DNA from: Streptomyces sp. H27-C3
GTDB lineage: Bacteria; Actinomycetota; Actinomycetes; Streptomycetales; Streptomycetaceae
Assembly (NCBI RefSeq): GCF_030063415.1
Contig: NZ_JASITA010000019.1
Coordinates: 62,001 to 126,000, forward strand
DNA length: 64,000 bases
Direction of reading: 5' to 3'
Shown: positions 35,050 to 42,464 of the stretch, piece by piece
Position numbering within the stretch: the first letter of the stretch is position 1
How the letters are laid out: the number at the start of each line of letters is the position of its first letter
Notes under the pieces: model-generated
Seen by the model: the letters and a program-made list of their open reading frames with translations, nothing else
Databases searched by the model: none
What the model was told of the DNA's origin: nothing
Made by a program: the position numbers and the translations under genes

Positions 35050-36912
35050 ATGTCACAGACCCAGGCGGCCCGGCCGCGCATCCTCACCGCCCCGGACGGC
35101 ACGGAGTTTCGCGACCTGAACGGCAATGGCGTCATGGAGCCGTACGAGAACCCCCGCCTCTCCGTCGCCGAACGCGTAGCAGACCTGCTGTCGCGTATGA
35201 CGCCGGAGGAGAAGGCGGGCTTGCTCTTCCAGACCATGATCGCCATCAACGCCGACGGAAGCCTCGTGGAACCCGACCCCGGGGCGCCGGACGACGACCC
35301 CATGCGCGCCTCCACTGCCGCGATGGTGACGGGCAAGCTCATGAACCACTTCAATCTGTTCGGAGCCGCAGCCCCGCGCCGTATGGCCGAATGGAACAAC
35401 CGACTGCAGGACCTGGCCGCCATTACACGTCTGGGCATTCCGGTCACGATCTCCACTGACCCTCGCAACGCATTCGTGGACAACCCGGCCGCCAGCGTGC
35501 ACACCGAAGGCTTCTCGCTGTGGCCGGAGCCTCCGGGCCTGGCCGCCATCGGAGACGAGGAACTGGTGCGCCGGCAGGCAGACATTGTCCGGCGTGAGTA
35601 CCTCGCGGTCGGGATCCGCCTGGCCCTGCACCCCATGGCCGACCTCGCCACGGAACCGCGCTGGCCGCGCATCCTGGGCACCTTCGGCTCCAATGCCGAC
35701 GTCGCAGCCCGCATGGTCGCCGCGAGCATCCGAGGTCTGCAGGGCGACACGCTCGGACCCGAGAGCGTCGCCGCCATGACCAAGCACTTCCCGGGGGCCG
35801 GGCCGCAACTGCGCGGCGAGGACGCCCACTTCTCGTACGGGCGCGAACAGGTCTATCCCGGCGACAACTTCGACTACCACCTGATCCCCTTTGGAGCCGC
35901 CTTTGAGGCCGGGACCTCGCAGATCATGCCCTATTACGCCATGCCGGTCGGCACGGAGTACGAGGAAATCGGCTTCGGTTTCAACAAGGGCGTCATCACG
36001 GGTCTCCTGCGCGGAAAGTACGGCTTCGACGGCATCGTCTGCACCGACTGGGGCCTGGTCACCGACACCGAGATCTTCGGGGCACCGTTCCCCGCCAGGG
36101 CCTGGGGGGCCGAGCATCTCGACCGCCTCACCAGAGTGGAGCGCATCCTCGATGCGGGAGCCGATCAGCTCGGCGGCGAGGCCGCCCCCGAACTCGTTCT
36201 GGAACTCATGCGCACCGGACGGTTGACGTGCGAAAGGATCGACGTATCAGCGGCACGACTGCTGCGCGAGAAGTTTGTCCTCGGTCTCTTCGACGATCCG
36301 TACGTGGACCCCGACGCCGCTGCCCAGGTCTGTGGCAGCCCCGAGTTCACTGCGGAGGGACTCGACGCACAGAGCCGTTCGATCACGGTGCTCAAGGACC
36401 GGCCGAGCGACGCCGCGGCTCCGCTGCTGCCCCTCGCGGCCGATGTCCGACTCTACGTCCGGGGGATCGCCCTCGATGTCGCCGCGCGGTACGCGGCGGT
36501 CGTGGCCACGCCCGAGGAGGCCGATGTGGCAATCCTGCGCATCGCCACCCCGTACGACGCCCGGACCGCAGGCTTCGAGTCCTTCTTCCGCGCGGGCAGG
36601 CTCGACTTCACCGAGGAGGAACTGCGTCCCATCCTGCAGGTGGCCGATGCCGTTCCCACTGTCGTGGACATCTTCCTCGACCGTCCCGCGGTCATACCGG
36701 AGATCGTGGAACGGGCTGCGGCAGTGGTGGCCAACTACGGCTCTTCGGACACCGGATTGCTGAACGTGCTCTTCGGTCACGCGGAGGCGGAAGGGCGGCT
36801 GCCCTTCGAACTGCCACGCTCGATGGAGAGCGTGCTGGCAGGCTCCGAGGACATGCCCAACGACACAGGGGACTCCCTCTTCCCGTACGGGCACGGCCTG
36901 CGGCTGGGCTGA
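35050..36912 (+). CDS. glycoside hydrolase family 3 (beta-glucosidase-like)
   Basis: A 620-residue GH3 enzyme without signal peptide. It begins after MSQTQ with DLNGNGVMEPYENPRLSVAE and RVADLLSRMTPEEKAGLLFQ. The substrate-binding lysine-histidine pair is in MTKHFPGAGPQLRGEDAHFS, and the nucleophile aspartate is in DGIVCTDWGLVTD, as in the GH3 (S/T)DW motif. A C-terminal alpha/beta domain follows; no fibronectin type III domain is seen. It would cleave a beta-linked sugar from an imported glycoside. A perfect LacI-type palindrome precedes it. The ATG at 35050 follows GGAAGACCC. Confidence 0.85.
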   Translation: MSQTQAARPRILTAPDGTEFRDLNGNGVMEPYENPRLSVAERVADLLSRMTPEEKAGLLFQTMIAINADGSLVEPDPGAPDDDPMRASTAAMVTGKLMNHFNLFGAAAPRRMAEWNNRLQDLAAITRLGIPVTISTDPRNAFVDNPAASVHTEGFSLWPEPPGLAAIGDEELVRRQADIVRREYLAVGIRLALHPMADLATEPRWPRILGTFGSNADVAARMVAASIRGLQGDTLGPESVAAMTKHFPGAGPQLRGEDAHFSYGREQVYPGDNFDYHLIPFGAAFEAGTSQIMPYYAMPVGTEYEEIGFGFNKGVITGLLRGKYGFDGIVCTDWGLVTDTEIFGAPFPARAWGAEHLDRLTRVERILDAGADQLGGEAAPELVLELMRTGRLTCERIDVSAARLLREKFVLGLFDDPYVDPDAAAQVCGSPEFTAEGLDAQSRSITVLKDRPSDAAAPLLPLAADVRLYVRGIALDVAARYAAVVATPEEADVAILRIATPYDARTAGFESFFRAGRLDFTEEELRPILQVADAVPTVVDIFLDRPAVIPEIVERAAAVVANYGSSDTGLLNVLFGHAEAEGRLPFELPRSMESVLAGSEDMPNDTGDSLFPYGHGLRLG

Positions 36913-37253
36913 GCCCGGCCTGCTGGGCCCGCCAGGGCCGGTCCGCCGATCCTGGTCCGCCGAGCCCGAACGATCTGCGCCGGCCGCCGGAGACTGCGGT
37001 CGGCGCAGACGCGCGTGGCCGTCCGTCAAAAGCCGTTCATCGAATTCCACCAGCCCCATCGCTGAGGATCCCGCTCGTTCCCCGCCGGGCGATCCTCCTG
37101 CCTCCGCTCCGCCACCGGCAGGACGGGGAGAGCGACTGGCGGGGCCGGTGCAGCGGGGTGGAACGCGGCGAACGCCACCGGTAGTCCCGTCGGCGTCCCG
37201 CACCACAGGGAGGGGTGTCGGTGCGGGGAGGAGCCGGGTGCGCCCGAGCGGAT
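36913..37253. other. intergenic region with GH3 terminator
   Basis: Apart from the hairpin at 36974-37009, no gene is supported between the GH3 gene and the broken P450. A minus-strand frame starting MGLVEFDERLLTDGHARLRR was looked at, but it has no ribosome site or domain. Confidence 0.5.
36974..37009 (+). terminator. hairpin after the GH3 gene
   Basis: tctgcgccggccgc pairs with gcggtcggcgcaga (14 pairs, one mismatch, 8-base loop), 62 bases after the GH3 stop. Confidence 0.65.
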
Positions 37254-38547
37254 CTAGGGCAGCCTGCCCAGCAGGACGTCGACCGCCGTCTCCGCCATCA
37301 GGCGAGCGGCGTCCTTGGCCGGGCAGTCGTGAGCACCGGCGCCCCACGCGAGATGAGCCCGGTTACGACCTCACCCACGATTGGCAGCGGCGTCGCGGCG
37401 CCTGGGACCTCCGCCTCCGGCGTTGTCGTCAGTCGCGATGGCTCCGCCATCACTCCCTCCTCCGCCTTGGATTCGAAGGCCCCAGACGTCGCTCCTTCTC
37501 CCACTGTCAATCGCGGGTGAGGTCGTTACCGGAGGCTTCCGTGCCCCGTACCTCGGGGTCGGCGTTGGCGGCGGCCGGACACGGTATGAGCAGATCACCG
37601 GCGCGAATCCGCCGCCCCGCGAACGTGATGTCGGCCCGCGCCCAGCGTCCCGCGATGTCCGGGACCGGCGCGTCGGACCACAGGGCCCGGTCGACCAGAT
37701 CCGACACGGTCAGCCGACCGGTGGCGAGCGCAGTGCTCACGCGAGAATCGTTCAGCACCACCCTTACGGTGTTGCCGATCCGGCTGATGGTGCTGTCAGT
37801 GCCCAGGAGGAGAAGCACGACCAGGTTGTGCGCGACCTCTTCATCGGTCAGCGGGGTCGAGTGAGCCAGCAGCCACGAGGGGAGGTCCGCGCCCGGGGCG
37901 GCACGTTTGCCGGCAGCCGGCCGGATCAGGACGCCGACCAACACGGACTCGGCGCGAGCCGCCTCGTCGGTGCCGTCAACGATGTGCCGGGAGCCCAGCC
38001 TGCTGCCCGAGTCGTCCGGCAGACCGAGCAACTGAGCGAACACGCCCCACACGAGCGGGCCGGCGTACTGGCTGATGAGGTCGGCCCCACCCTGCACCGC
38101 CCAGCTGTCCACCAGCGCGTCGGCTCGCTGTCGCACCATGGTGAGCGACCGCCGCAGATCGATGAGGTCCAGCGTCTGCGTCACCACCTGCCGCTGCTGT
38201 CGGTGCTCATGCCCGTCAAGGCGGGCCAGTGCCGGACGGTGTCCCACCAGCGGCAGGAGCGGCGAGTCCATGGGCAGCAGACCCGCTGTGAGCGCGCTCC
38301 AGTGTCGTGCATCGCTGGTGAACTCCTGCTCGTTCCATATGAGTTCGAGCACTTCCGCGTGCCCCAGTACGAGCCAGGCTCCGATACCGGGAGCGATTTC
38401 GACCGGTGCGACGGGCCCCCACCGCTGCCGCAGCCGGTCGTAGAGCTCGTGCGGCTGCTCCCGTCCGAGTCCAGTGCCGTACAGGCGAGCCGGGCCGGGG
38501 GAGACGGGGCACCCGGGCCGGGACCTGCCGTGGCTGCTCGGATTCAT
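37254..38547 (-). pseudogene. cytochrome P450 interrupted by a 158-bp miniature element
   Basis: From the ATG at 38547 (AAGGAG upstream) 340 residues of a bacterial P450 are read, with the C-helix GHEHRQQRQVVTQ and the I-helix HNLVVLLLLGTDSTISRIGN. The frame then enters an insertion and stops after NDLTRD. Beyond the insertion (left of 37367) the sequence continues NRAHLAWGAGAHDCPAKDAA to MAETAVDVLLGRLP and a stop at 37254. That segment holds the heme-binding loop with the ligand cysteine. Removing the element plus one 5-base target copy gives an unbroken SGNRAHLAWGAGAHDC. The protein as encoded lacks its heme ligand. The intact gene would have had about 377 residues. It is divergent from lacI, sharing its operator region. 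Confidence 0.85.
37367..37524. mobile_element. MITE-like element, 158 bp, 24-bp inverted repeats, 5-bp target duplication
   Basis: The left end (37367-37390) begins GACCTCACCCACGATTGG and the right end (37501-37524), read in complement, begins GACCTCACCCGCGATTGA. The 24-base ends match at 21 positions. GTTAC flanks both sides (37362-37366 and 37525-37529). Precise removal restores the P450 frame, which proves that this is an insertion. It has no coding capacity and would need a transposase in trans. I did not recognise the family; five-base target duplications occur in several transposon families. Confidence 0.85.
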
Positions 38548-38642
38548 CGGGCTCCTTCTGTGACACCTCCGACTGGGCGCGGAGGAGCGGATGACGAGCC
38601 GCGCGGTCCACCGGCCAGGACAGGCCCGAGCGCGATTAACTA

Positions 38643-38655
38643 TTAACGCGTGTAA
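38643..38655. promoter_or_regulatory. LacI-type operator between P450 and lacI
   Basis: TAACGCGTGTAA (38644-38655) matches TTACACGTGTAA at 10 of 12 positions and keeps the central CG. It lies 51 bases before the lacI ATG and about 97 bases before the divergent P450 ATG, which fits autoregulation. Confidence 0.5.
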
Positions 38656-38705
38656 CCTTGAAGGTGGAAACGGTCAGTGAACCACCGGAATCGATCAAGG
38701 ACGTC

Positions 38706-39713
38706 ATGGCCAAGGACATCACCGCCCCAGGGCCCGTCACCAGCGCGGATGTGGCTCGCCTGGCGGGGGTGTCGCGCGCCACGGTGTCCTTCGTGCTCAA
38801 TGACACCCAGGCGCACCGGGTCAGCGCTGCCACACGCGCCCGCGTGCTGGATGCGGCCAGGCAACTGGGGTACGTGCCGCACGCGGCCGCCCGTTCGCTG
38901 CGCGCAGGACGCAGCAATCTGGTGCTGATGCCCGCATCCGTCTCGGCGATCGGCCGTCTGGTCAGCAACTGGGTGGACGACCTGCACAGTGAACTGGACC
39001 GTCACGGGTACACCGCCGTGCTCCACGCCGGCCGGTTCCCCGACGCGGTAACAGCCGCCCGCGCTTGGGCCGAACTGCGGCCCGCGGCGGTGCTGGCCGT
39101 GGACGGCGACTCCTTTGCGGCGCAGGCCGTGGACCTCCTGCACCGTGCCGGCGTGCGTGGTGTCCTCGTATTCGCCGCGCAGCCTGTCGCAGGCGCCCAC
39201 ACAGTCACTTTCGACCACAGCCACATCGGCGCGGTGGCCGCCGAACACCTCGTCGCCCGTGGGCGACGCAGGATCGGCGTGGTCATGCCGCAGGAGCGGG
39301 GCCTCGATGCGTTCGCCCGGCCGCGTTTGGCCGGCGCCGAAGGTGTCGCCGCTCGCCACATGGCCACGGTCACCGCGGTGGATCTCGCGTACACCAGGGA
39401 GTCCGCCACCGAGCTGGCCAAGCGCTGGCCGAGCCTGGATCTGGACGCCGTCTTCGCCTACAACGACGAGTACGCCGTACTCCTGATGCGTGCGCTCCAG
39501 GAGGAAGGCATCGCCGTCCCGGACGATGTGGCCGTCGTCGGCTCGGACGACCTCGTGCCCTCTGCCCTGGAGCAGCCCTCGCTCACCACCGTCCGGCTGG
39601 ATCTGCCCTCGGCCGCGCTCATCGCGGATACCTTGCACGAGCTGATCGAACGTGGCACGGCGCCCGCGTTCGACGGCGTAGAGGCTCTTCTCGTTCACCG
39701 GCAGTCCTCCTGA
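38706..39713 (+). CDS. LacI-family transcriptional regulator
   Basis: A 335-residue LacI/GalR repressor. The N-terminal helix-turn-helix and hinge read SADVARLAGVSRATVSFVLN, then VSAATRARVLDAARQLGYVP and AAARSLRAGRSNLVL, followed by a periplasmic-binding-like sensor domain with VFAYNDEYAVLLMRALQEEG and VVGSDDLVPSALEQPSLTTV. It should bind a small sugar or glycoside. Four candidate operators of one design lie within about 6 kb on either side, including one in its own promoter. The frame is open from 38658; ATG 38706 gives MAKDITAPGPVTSADVARLA and is preferred. Confidence 0.85.
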   Translation: MAKDITAPGPVTSADVARLAGVSRATVSFVLNDTQAHRVSAATRARVLDAARQLGYVPHAAARSLRAGRSNLVLMPASVSAIGRLVSNWVDDLHSELDRHGYTAVLHAGRFPDAVTAARAWAELRPAAVLAVDGDSFAAQAVDLLHRAGVRGVLVFAAQPVAGAHTVTFDHSHIGAVAAEHLVARGRRRIGVVMPQERGLDAFARPRLAGAEGVAARHMATVTAVDLAYTRESATELAKRWPSLDLDAVFAYNDEYAVLLMRALQEEGIAVPDDVAVVGSDDLVPSALEQPSLTTVRLDLPSAALIADTLHELIERGTAPAFDGVEALLVHRQSS

Positions 39714-40464
39714 GCAGGCACCAGGCCCGGGAGGAACTGCTCTCCCGGGCCTGAGATTCCGGTTCCTCGTCGGCGAGACGGCCGGCCTCCTGGGCGAGCA
39801 GGGGAGCGAACGCCCTCCACAGAAGCAGGGCGGCCCCGGCCATCGCGCCGACTGCGGTGTCGGTGAGCCAGTGGGCATGCAACCATGTGCGGCTCCACAT
39901 CATCGCGACGGTGAACAGTACGCCGACGAGACACCACCATCGCCGACTGGCCGCCCGGACAAACAGCGCACCGACGATTACCACCAGGAGCGCAGCCCCC
40001 ACCACGTGCCCGGAGGGGAAGGAACCGTGGTCCACGCGGACCAGCGGGTTCTCCGGGCGTGGTCGGTCCACCCAGTACTTGAGGAACTGGACGACCAACA
40101 TGTTGCCGACCAGATGGGTCGTGAGCAGGTAGAGCAGGGACCACCAGCGCCTGCGGATGCTCAGAAGGGTCAGCAGGGCGACGGGGACCACGACTCCGAG
40201 CGGCCCGCCGAACAAGTTGAGGACATCGGCCATGGCCGCGTAGAGGCCGTTGCGCGGACCGCTCATCCACGCCAGCCAGCGGTCGTCGAGACTCTGGAAC
40301 GGCGGCCGGATGGGGTCGGTACGGACGACCGAACCGACGGCCACGGTGGTCAGGACGAAGACCAGCCCCAGCGCCGTCGCGCGGACCGGCGGCGGAGCGG
40401 CAGAGGATGGACGGGGTCGGGGCGCCGTGGAGGCGTCGGGGGCATAGGCGGGAGTGTCAGGCAC
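39619..40464 (-). CDS. PAP2-family membrane phosphatase
   Basis: About 281 residues with six hydrophobic helices and the PAP2 signature: KYWVDRPRPENPL, GSFPSGHVVGAALLVVI and TWLHAHWLTDTAVGAMAG. It would dephosphorylate a lipid phosphate. The GTG at 40464 follows GAAAGG. The C-terminus is unusual: the last about 30 residues run through the lacI terminator hairpin and into the lacI 3' end on the opposite strand, giving a 95-base antisense overlap. The natural stop may therefore have been lost. It is paralogous to the gene at 17085 and to the remnant at 32950. Confidence 0.75.
   Translation of the reverse strand: MPDTPAYAPDASTAPRPRPSSAAPPPVRATALGLVFVLTTVAVGSVVRTDPIRPPFQSLDDRWLAWMSGPRNGLYAAMADVLNLFGGPLGVVVPVALLTLLSIRRRWWSLLYLLTTHLVGNMLVVQFLKYWVDRPRPENPLVRVDHGSFPSGHVVGAALLVVIVGALFVRAASRRWWCLVGVLFTVAMMWSRTWLHAHWLTDTAVGAMAGAALLLWRAFAPLLAQEAGRLADEEPESQARESSSSRAWCLLRRTAGEREEPLRRRTRAPCHVRSARARYPR
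39722..39753 (+). terminator. lacI terminator hairpin
   Basis: caggcccgggag pairs perfectly with ctcccgggcctg (12 bp, 8-base loop), starting nine bases after the lacI stop. It lies inside the 3' end of the opposing PAP2 frame. Confidence 0.75.
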
Positions 40465-40646
40465 GAGGGGCCTTTCGCGGCTGCGGCGAGTCGCAGGGCC
40501 GGGTGCGTGAGCAAGGGGAGGAGGACGTGCTTGTAAGGGGATGAGGCGAGTCCGCTGGGAGGGAGCGGGCGGGGCGCCGCACGGCAACGCCCCGCCTGGC
40601 GAGGACATGGACCGGTCAGTCGGCCCGGGGTCAGGCAGTCCGGGGA

Positions 40647-41588
40647 TCAGCCGGTCAGATGGCGGGCGAGGAAGGCTGTGCCTTCGGTGACTATTGATGT
40701 GACATCCGCGGCGCCGAGGAAGATATGGTCGGCGCCGTCCACGGGCTGGAGCGTGACATCGCCGCCCGCACCCCGCAGAGCTTCGGCGAGCATCTCGCTC
40801 TGGCTGTAAGGCACGAGAGCGTCCTGCGTTCCGTGAACCAGGAGGAACGGCGGGGGAGTCCGCCCTTTTTCCGCGTACGTGACTGGACTGGCGGCCCGTG
40901 CCAGCTCCGTCCATTGGTCGGTCGAGCCGCCCAGCAGCGCGCTGAACGGATTGGGGTACTCAGTGCCGGGCGGGGACGGCGGCATGGGATGCGCGAGCAG
41001 CGAGCTGACTTCGGACACCCCATACCAGTCGACGACGGCCTGGACGGCGCTGGATTCGTCGTGCACCCCTACGCTGCCCTCCAGCGTCTCGCCGTTCGGG
41101 CTCTCGGGGCCGACGAGCCCCGCGAGCGCGGCCAGGTGGCCGCCGGCCGACTCGCCCCACACACCGATCCTCTTTTCGTCGATGCCGAAGCTGTCGGCGA
41201 ATCGCCGGACGTAGCGGATCGCGGCCTTCACATCGTGCAGCTGAGCGGGGAACGGAGCCTCGAGGCTGTGCCTGTAGTCGATGCAGACGAGCGCGAGCCC
41301 GGCTGCCAGGATCGAACCGTGCAGCAGCTCGACCGGGATAGTGGGCGGAGGATAGCGCCGGTCGCCCTCCAGCCAGCCTCCGCCGTGTATCCACACGACG
41401 GCGGGGACCGGCTCGCTCGCCGGGGGCACGTACGCATCGAGCAGGCGGGGCCGGTAACCGGGAGTCGTTGCGTAGGTGACTCCATCGAAGCGGCGGATAC
41501 GGTCCTCGCCCACCACGGGTGAAACGGGAGCCAAGTAGGGAGGCGGCGGCCACCCTGTGTCGAGCTCGGCCGAAAGCGATTGAGCCAT
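40647..41588 (-). CDS. alpha/beta hydrolase (BD-FAE-like esterase)
   Basis: A 313-residue esterase of the hormone-sensitive lipase/BD-FAE type. The oxyanion loop is VVWIHGGGWLEGDRR, the nucleophile elbow VWGESAGGHLAALAGL, the acid lies in LVHGTQDALVPYSQSE and the histidine in VDGADHIFLG. No signal peptide, so it acts inside the cell on a small ester. The ATG at 41588 follows AGAGGCAGAC. A perfect 14-bp palindrome of the LacI set lies 166 bases upstream, so it probably belongs to the same regulon as the GH3 gene. Confidence 0.85.
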   Translation of the reverse strand: MAQSLSAELDTGWPPPPYLAPVSPVVGEDRIRRFDGVTYATTPGYRPRLLDAYVPPASEPVPAVVWIHGGGWLEGDRRYPPPTIPVELLHGSILAAGLALVCIDYRHSLEAPFPAQLHDVKAAIRYVRRFADSFGIDEKRIGVWGESAGGHLAALAGLVGPESPNGETLEGSVGVHDESSAVQAVVDWYGVSEVSSLLAHPMPPSPPGTEYPNPFSALLGGSTDQWTELARAASPVTYAEKGRTPPPFLLVHGTQDALVPYSQSEMLAEALRGAGGDVTLQPVDGADHIFLGAADVTSIVTEGTAFLARHLTG

Positions 41589-41753
41589 GTCTGCCTCTTC
41601 CAATCGAAGTTGATCAAGCGACGCCGCTGCCACGTGCGATGGACCGTCAGCACGCATCGGGGAGGCCGCGCGGCCTCCGTAGCCCTCCGGGGACTGGGAC
41701 ATCGGCCTTTTGTCCGAAATGCCTTGTGTTTATAAAGGGTGGCGCTTTGGAAT

Positions 41754-41767
41754 GTTACACGTGTAAC
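41754..41767. promoter_or_regulatory. LacI-type operator between divergent esterase and ATPase genes
   Basis: GTTACACGTGTAAC is a perfect 14-bp palindrome containing the 12-bp core of the set. It is 46 bases before the ATPase gene start and 166 before the esterase start. A TATAAA on both strands near 41730 may be the esterase -10. Confidence 0.7.
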
Positions 41768-41812
41768 GCCAAACGAGCGATCTTTGTTCTCGCCGTCCGC
41801 CGGGAGTCTGTC

Positions 41813-42289
41813 ATGTCCGCTGCTACCGCTCGACCTGCCGCCCCTCCGTGTTCGACCAGGTCCTTCGTTCGCTGCGCCCCGAGGTTGAGTGCTGTGACCG
41901 TTCCGAGAATCCGGACAATCGTCCGCGCCGTTCTCGAGGGCTGGCGGGTGTCCGCCGCCGTCACTGAAAGTCTGCTGCTGGTCAGTGAACTCGTCGCCAA
42001 TGCCGTGCAGCATGCTGGGGCCGTCACCGACCGCCTGCACGTCTCTATGGCACTGGGCTGCAGCTGGCTGCAGCTCGAAGTTCTCGACGGCGATCCGGTC
42101 CTGCCGTGTACGGGGCGGGAGGTCGACGTCGATGCCGAGAGCGGCCGCGGACTGCTGATCGTCCACCTGTTGATTGCCGAGATGTGCGGCGAGGTCACCG
42201 CGCTCCCGCGAGGCTGTGGCAAGGCGCTCCGTGTGCGCATTCCCGTCCCCCGGGAGGCCCCTGTGGAGGCGGAGCGAGCCCTGGGGTGA
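41813..42289 (+). CDS. RsbW-like ATP-binding regulatory protein
   Basis: A 158-residue GHKL-fold ATPase of the anti-sigma factor/serine kinase kind abundant in Streptomyces. The N-box is LLLVSELVANAVQHAG and the G2 box is DAESGRGLLIVHLLI. Such proteins bind ATP and partner with anti-anti-sigma factors or sigma factors; many have unknown targets. ATG 41813 follows GGGAG. It is divergent from the esterase with a LacI-type palindrome between them, and it precedes the salicylate operon, which has its own promoter. Confidence 0.8.
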   Translation: MSAATARPAAPPCSTRSFVRCAPRLSAVTVPRIRTIVRAVLEGWRVSAAVTESLLLVSELVANAVQHAGAVTDRLHVSMALGCSWLQLEVLDGDPVLPCTGREVDVDAESGRGLLIVHLLIAEMCGEVTALPRGCGKALRVRIPVPREAPVEAERALG

Positions 42290-42394
42290 CCCGTACCCCG
42301 CAGGAAGATCCGTCCAGTTCGGAGCGGTCGCGGATGCCGACGCGCCTCGCCGGCCGCGCGGGTGCCGTTCATTCAACTCTTGTATGGCGAACTA

Positions 42395-42423
42395 TTGACG
42401 GTCGTCAGATTAGCGGGATACTT
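42395..42423 (+). promoter_or_regulatory. promoter with TTGACG-N2-CGTCAG operator, CoA ligase gene
   Basis: TTGACGGTCGTCAG (42395-42408) is an inverted repeat with one imperfect pair. TTGACG serves as the -35, exactly 17 bases before ATACTT (42418-42423). A leader of about 35 bases precedes the ATG at 42465. It is the second member of the three-promoter set. Confidence 0.7.
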
Positions 42424-42464
42424 GCCCCACTCTCCCTGCCGCTCCGAGATTGAGGTGCTGCCCC

